This document shows, piece after piece, positions 58,801 through 64,000 of a stretch of DNA of 64,000 nucleotides. Position 1 is the first letter of the stretch. Each line of letters starts with the position of its first letter. Source of the stretch: Allium sativum (taxonomy: Eukaryota; Streptophyta; Magnoliopsida; Asparagales; Amaryllidaceae); NCBI GenBank assembly GCA_030737875.1, contig CM060922.1:227089835-227153834 (forward strand). The letters are read 5' to 3'. The notes below the pieces were generated by a model, which had not been told where the DNA came from, searched no databases, and worked only from the letters and a program-made list of their open reading frames with translations. The position numbers and the translations under genes are program-made.

Positions 58801-59264
58801 ATGAAGTAAAACTGGTCATACTTCATAACTAACACCACAGTGTTATAGGTCAATTCAATTACCATTTCATGTTCAAATCTAATTAAAGATATAACTATCG
58901 CCTGGAGCAAAACTGGTGATACTCCATTCTCGATCACTTCAATCTAATTAAAGATTATTAAAAACTCCACTTAGTTTTAATCTTCCCAAAAATCAATATT
59001 CTGTCTTTAACTGGGTTAAAAAACCAATGTCATTTGAAACACGGTTCACTATATAGCCAAAATCACATTCCAGTTTTTATCGGGTTAAAGAAGAAGTGTT
59101 ATTTAAAACACCGTTCACGATAAACCCAAAAATCAATTCCAATTTAATTCCAATTAAATACCATTTAATTGGTACACTTCATTAAATCTAAATAAAAAGA
59201 TATAATCTTTATCTCAACTGGGTTTAAGAACAGTGTTAATGAAGACACCATTCACGACAAAGCC
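58801..59264 (-). other. Hairpin string in copy D
   Basis: Paired hairpins 58801-58826 (ATGAAGTA/TACTTCAT) and 58913-58925 region; nested modules about 59009-59055 (decayed), 59082-59127 and 59219-59264. Confidence 0.65.
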
Positions 59265-59418
59265 AAATCACATTTGATATTAAATTCAAGGCTCTGAATA
59301 TTAAATATATCGGCTTATATTCAATATCAAATTCTACGACCAACAAATATCGTATTGGAAATAACGATATAAATATATCTTTCAAATTCTCATAACAATA
59401 TCTGTATCATCACGAAAT

Positions 59419-59423
59419 CCAAC
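59419..59423. repeat. Possible target duplication of copy E (CCAAC)
   Basis: Five bases before E's TGTAACAACCC; the partner is outside the window. Confidence 0.45.
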
Positions 59424-60339
59424 TGTAACAACCCGAAAATCTGGGCCAGTTTAAAATTTTTATTTTGGCAATTTTGGGGAATTTTGATTATTTAAAATGA
59501 ATTATTTTAAATAATATCGGCGTGAAATTTATTTTGAATATAATTCGAACGTATATATTATACGCGTCGTCGTTAGAATATAAATATTTATATATAATTA
59601 TAAATAGAATTGAAAATGGCGCGGTAGTTCGATAATTCGATTTCAAACTTCAATTGAATGTACCGGGTGCAAAACAATCCGGATTGTAGTGAAACCAAAA
59701 ATAATGGAATCTAATAGTGAATATCTTTCCAACGAATCCGAAAAATCAAGATTTCATAACGTGAATCAAAAGATATGTCCAGTTGAAAATTCTGAATAGT
59801 CGCTATGGAATTCAGGCTCTTAAAAATGGACATTTTGCAAACGACCTCGGATTTCGACGAAACCAGTTTTGTTGGGTCCGGGATGTGAAGTTATTGCTAG
59901 ATTTAAAATTTCATAATTTTCTGAATCAATACGTGAGCGTGGCAAAGGAAAACGCGTTTGACCAGTTTCAGTTGATTTTAATCGACTGGAAATTGGCCAT
60001 TTTTCTAACTGTCTCGGAATTCGACGAAACTAGTTTTGTTAGGGCCGTATCGTCAATACGAAGCTAGAAAATATTTTTCTGGAATTTTGCGTGTTAGTAT
60101 GTGACCCCGGTAATTTGAAATGTACGTTTAAAATTCAATATAGTGATTTAAATGTTAATTCAACGGAAACTGATTGTAACAGCCGAATCAGCGTACGATA
60201 CATATCCCATTGTGTTCGGAATGGGGGTAGAACGCTATGGACGACAGGCGGTGGGCCTCGTTTCGAGGTCGTATGAAAAAGTCAACTTAAGGTTGAATTA
60301 AATAAAAAAAAAAACATCTCTTCTCCCTTATATCTGCTG

Positions 60340-60676
60340 GCCCCCCCCGATATTTTCTCAGAAGAAAAAAAAACAAAAAAAAAAAAGAGAAAGAAAAGAA
60401 ATCGCGATCGCCCCCCCCCCCCCCCCGATCCAGCATCGCCGCCCTCCGCCACTCCGACGAACGCCATCGCCCGAAGCCCGGCGCCGTGCCTCCCCTCCCA
60501 TCTCCTCCCCTCTCTCCACTCGATCTCCCAAAGCCCTCCGCCCCAAACCAAACTCTCCAGCCCTAGTGGGACCCACCGCCGCCTGAGGTGCCAACCCCCG
60601 ACCTACGACCCCCCCCCCCCTGAAGTGCCGCCGACGACAGCTTCACCCCCCCCCTTTTTCTTCAAATGCTGTAAGT
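60340..60676 (+). promoter_or_regulatory. C-rich leader with GTAAGT (LTR E)
   Basis: C-rich, CpG-containing segment with a run of 16 C (60411-60426), ending AATGCTGTAAGT at 60676, followed by AT-rich DNA. Confidence 0.4.
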
Positions 60677-60882
60677 TTTTAATCTATTTACTTTATTTTT
60701 ATTTTTTATTTAAAACAGAAAACCGATTTTTAAATGATAGAAAATAAAAACTGATTTTTATAGGAAGTAAAACTGATTTTATTTTGAAAGGGAAAATGAT
60801 TTTTAAACTGAATTTAAAATGATTTCTTAACTAGGAAGAGGTTAGAAATTTAAAAGGAAAAAATCAGATTTCTATATATCGA

Positions 60883-61395
60883 AAGTTCGAAAGAAAAATA
60901 TAGTTTTTATGTTTTGAAGTTCGAAAGAAAAATATAGTTTTTATGTTTTGAAGTTCGAAAGAAAAATATAGTTTTTATGTTTTGAAGTTCGAAAGAAAAA
61001 TATAGTTTTTATGTTTTGAAGTTCGAAAGAAAAATATAGTTTTTATGTTTTGAACTTCGAAAGAAAATAGAATTTTTATATATTGAACTTCGATAGAAAA
61101 ATGGAATTTTTATATATTGAACTTCGATAGAAAAATAGAATTTTTAGATATGGAACTTCGAAATAAAAATTCGATTTTTATAAACTGAACTTTGAAATAA
61201 AAATTCGATTTTTATATATTGAATAGCGAACTAAAAATATGATTTTTATATATTGAACTTTGAACTAAAAATATGATTTTAATATATTGAACTTCGAACT
61301 AAAAATATGATTTTTATATATTGAACTTCGAACTAAAAATATGATTTTTATATATTGAATAGCGATGTAAAAATTCGATTTTTACATATGTAGTG
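60883..61395. repeat. 34-bp tandem repeat and degenerate extension in LTR E
   Basis: Unit with GTTCGAAAGAA starts at 60885, 60919, 60953, 60987 and 61021, so the spacing is exactly 34. From 61055 on, variants with ACTTCGA and AAAAATATGATTTTTATA continue to about 61395. Confidence 0.92.
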
Positions 61396-62467
61396 AAAGC
61401 AGCAACGAAGGTGACAAAAAGGCGAAACGACGAAGACTTCTGCAAAAGAAGAGCCGTGGAGCTAGGATAGCTATAAGTGAGAATTTCTCACCTTTCAAAT
61501 TTATTTTCTAGTTATATATATATACTAGGATGCAGACGGTGTTTAGTAGCACCCGACACAATCGTCCACAGACCATGGACTTGTTTGTTTGGCTGTTTGG
61601 TGATTGATTGCGATATTGGTTTGAATGTGGTTTGTGGTGTGAAAAATCGAATCGATAAATTGGTTAGGATTAGACGTGCGCCGTTATAAGGCGAAGGAGT
61701 AAGGCTAGGTTAGACTCTTACTCCAAATTTTGTGGTTTGCAAAACGAAATTGATTTGATTGATGTGTGAATGGCGTGGGCCTTCACTAGACCGGGGATAA
61801 GGCTAGGCCTTGTCCCGTTTCTAGTATCGTGCCGTTATTCCGCCGAAATTTTCTAAAATATGTTAGAGAATAAAAATATCATTTTATTGTGTAAATGAAT
61901 TGAATAGAAATTCATATGTTGGAATAAAATGTTTTATCGTTAAAAATATAATTTTTAACGTGAGAATGAATATAGTGAAAGTGAATAAAATAAATATTCA
62001 TTTACAAACCAGACGGTTTGTTTATGTACACTTATTTGAAGGACATTGATTGGGTCGATAAATTTTACACATCGCCCAACAGCACAAATAAAATATGTGT
62101 TTGATTGTTTGAAACCCCACACGGGTGTTGGGATGAAATTTGAAGTTCACTCATCCCGATTGATTGAATATGTCGATCGGTTGATTGACAGGCTGTTTTA
62201 AGCGTTGGATATCTATATTTGATGCTTATACAGTGTAGTGCACTTTGGTTGATGGTTGATTATTTTTCCATGCTATTATATACATGTGTTGTATGAAAAT
62301 CCATATAATTAACTTTATATGGTAATTGATTGGGCCTCATTCCAGTTTTAAAATAGAAATATTTGAAATAGAAATATTCGAAATGGAATATTTGGAAATA
62401 TCAATATATGAAGCCGTGTTGATTAGATTGACGCCATTTTGACGTGATCGATATTTATATCGATTTT

Positions 62468-62970
62468 AAAACGATTTCGAAATGAATTGAATTGAAAACG
62501 ATTTCGAAATGAATTGAATTGAAAACGATTTCGAAATGAATTGAATTGAAAACGATTTCGAAATGAATTGAATTGAAAACGATTTCGAAATGAATTGAAT
62601 TGAAAACGATTTCGAAATGAATTGAATTGAAAACGATTTCGAAATGAATTGAATTGAAAACGATTTCGAAATGAATTGAATTTAAAACGATTTCGAAATG
62701 AATTGAATTGAAAACGATTTCGAAATGAATTGAATTGAAAACGATTTCGAAATGAATTGAATTGAAAACGATTTCGAAATGAATTGAATTGAAAACGATT
62801 TCGAAATGAAATGAATTGAAAACGAATTCAAATTGAATTGAAAACGATTTCGAAATGAAATGAATTGAAAACGAATTCAAATTAAATTGAAAACGATTTC
62901 GAAATAAATTGAATTGAAAACGATTTCGAAATGAATTGAATTGAAAACGATTTCGAAATGAATTGAATTG
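62468..62970. repeat. 27-bp minisatellite in LTR E
   Basis: CGATTTCGAAATGAATTGAA recurs every 27 bases from 62472 to 62796 (13 units), then a 27+22 pattern with CGAATTCAAATTG appears twice, then regular units return to 62948. The period is a multiple of three, which leaves an open but meaningless frame on the minus strand. Confidence 0.93.
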
Positions 62971-64000
62971 AAAGCAAATTGAAACGAATTCAAATTGAAT
63001 TGAAATTTGAATTGAATAGAAATGAATTTTAAAACGAATTTATAGAGAAGAATTCAATTTTGCTTTGAATTGAAATGGAAGTTGAAATAGATTTTGAAAA
63101 CGAATTTTAAAACTATTTATATAATTCGTTTTAAATAGGAATCGACGAAATATATATTATATATATTATATATATAATATAATGGCCTGAATAGAACGCG
63201 CCGCGCCGCGGCAGTTCGTGAATTTCGACCATTTATTTCAAACGGACATTACGGGAGATCCGACCGTCGGATTCTCCTAAAACCGGAACCGTTGGGTTCG
63301 TATCGAAAAGAGCTTTCTAATGAATGTTAGAAATTTGAAATCTAACGGTTGGATTTGGAGATACGTCCAAATCAAATCCGAAAAAGGTCGCTGTAAGTGC
63401 AGTTCGATGGCCATTGATGGAAATCGACTGTACGGGCCTTGATAAAATTATTAAAAATAGTAATAATTTGTGTAAAATCATAAGAAATGATTTAGAAAGA
63501 ATTGGGATGAAAAACTCCATATTTGAAAAGATAAAAATAGATTTTTATCGAAATGAACTAGTTTTGAACTAGAATTATAATTCTATTTATTTTTAAATAA
63601 ATAAATTGAATTTGAAATGGTTTTGAAAATAACCAAAATTTCCAATGATTGCATTGGAGTGGATTTGAATCGAAATTGTCTTCGGAATATTTCGATGTTG
63701 GAATTCGTGATATTACAGGTGTTGTTATGGAAATTTGAAAGATATATATTTGTATCGTTATTTCCAATACGACATTTGTTAGTCGTAGAATTCGATATTG
63801 AATATAAGCCGATATATTTTCTATTCAGAGCCTTGTATTGAATATCGAATGTGATTTGGGTTTGTCGTGAATGGTGTCTTCACTAACATTGTTCTTGAAC
63901 CCAGTTGATAAAAGATTAAATCTTTTTATTTAGATTTAATGAAGTGTACCAATTAAATGATATTTAATTGGAATTGAATTGGTATTGATTTTTGGGTTTA

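Larger units (their letters stand above)
56922..59423 (-). repeat. Large-LTR copy D, interrupted by copy E
   Basis: Starts TATAAGGACC (decayed TGTAACGACC) and then follows element A's LTR: TTCCCCAGTAAGG, GGGCACCCAGAG and GACTGGTGTGAGAAC blocks, up to 59423. Its remainder, and then the rest of B's LTR, should lie to the right of the window. No coding sequence recognised. Confidence 0.75.
59424..64000 (+). repeat. Large-LTR copy E (partial, runs off the window)
   Basis: Plus-strand LTR starting TGTAACAACCCGAAAATC. Order of blocks as in copy C: terminal block, C-rich leader, AT array, GTGAGAATTTCTCAC hairpin (61479-61493), GTCCA/TGGAC hairpin near 61562, minisatellite, AT run, the TCCGACCGTCGGA block (63259) and the first nested hairpin module (63858-63902). 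No gene is recognised. Confidence 0.85.

Noticed and set aside
60883..61060. CRISPR-like direct repeats of 34 bases
   Set aside because: Units are head-to-tail with no spacers, in plant repeat DNA.
62455..62880. 141-residue open frame of repeated FNSIHFEIV units
   Set aside because: It is the direct product of the 27-base minisatellite, whose period is a multiple of three; no start context or relative.

Overview
The window is repeat DNA from a large plant nuclear genome. I find no host gene, rRNA, tRNA or CRISPR array. Evidence for a plant: a Ty3/gypsy element of the Tat type with an antisense gene, an L1-type LINE with a plant-style EN-RT protein, and an AT-rich Ty3/gypsy-type LTR family carrying an initiator-tRNA-Met-like primer site and the relic TTTTCGAGGACGAAA beside its polypurine tract. 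The species cannot be named; it looks like repeat-dense, probably pericentromeric, chromatin.

Layout: nearly every base belongs to nested insertions. At the left, 1-3485 is a diverged LTR (copy G) lying against the LTR of copy F (3486-7737). F interrupts the reverse transcriptase of a decayed LINE (7738-10907, minus). The LINE is broken again by element B (from 10908, minus). B is a non-coding retrotransposon with LTRs of about 6.1 kb around only 1.2 kb of internal sequence. B's left LTR was split by a complete Tat element (16663-30493, target duplication ATATA). B's right LTR was split by a 6.2-kb solo LTR (copy C, plus strand, duplication ATTCT), which was itself split by a complete 13.0-kb element A (39231-52237, minus, duplication GATAT/GTTAT). 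Farther right the same LTR of B is broken by copy D (56922 onward), and D by copy E (59424 to past the window end). The order of insertion is LINE, B, then (Tat), (C then A) and (D then E). LTR divergence counted by eye agrees: about 11% for B, 5% for A, 2.8% for the Tat element.

The Tat element has one long gag-protease-RT-RNase H-integrase frame on the minus strand, ruined by nine in-frame stops and one dinucleotide-slippage frameshift. Between pol and the 3' LTR it carries an opposite-strand gene of three coding exons. Both introns splice in frame to give an open 1,164-codon reading frame with its own TATA box and poly(A) signal. This gene shows no stop, although the gag-pol genes beside it are dead.

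The giant-LTR family (A to F, with G a distant relative) codes for nothing recognisable but is rich in conserved structure. It has strings of nested hairpins with compensating base changes, a 19-of-20 complementarity between LTR and internal region that brackets the primer site, a conserved GTAAGT at the edge of a GC-rich leader, and a fast-changing AT-rich palindromic array in the same position in several copies. These are the most unusual signals here. Which autonomous element moves the family cannot be seen in this window.
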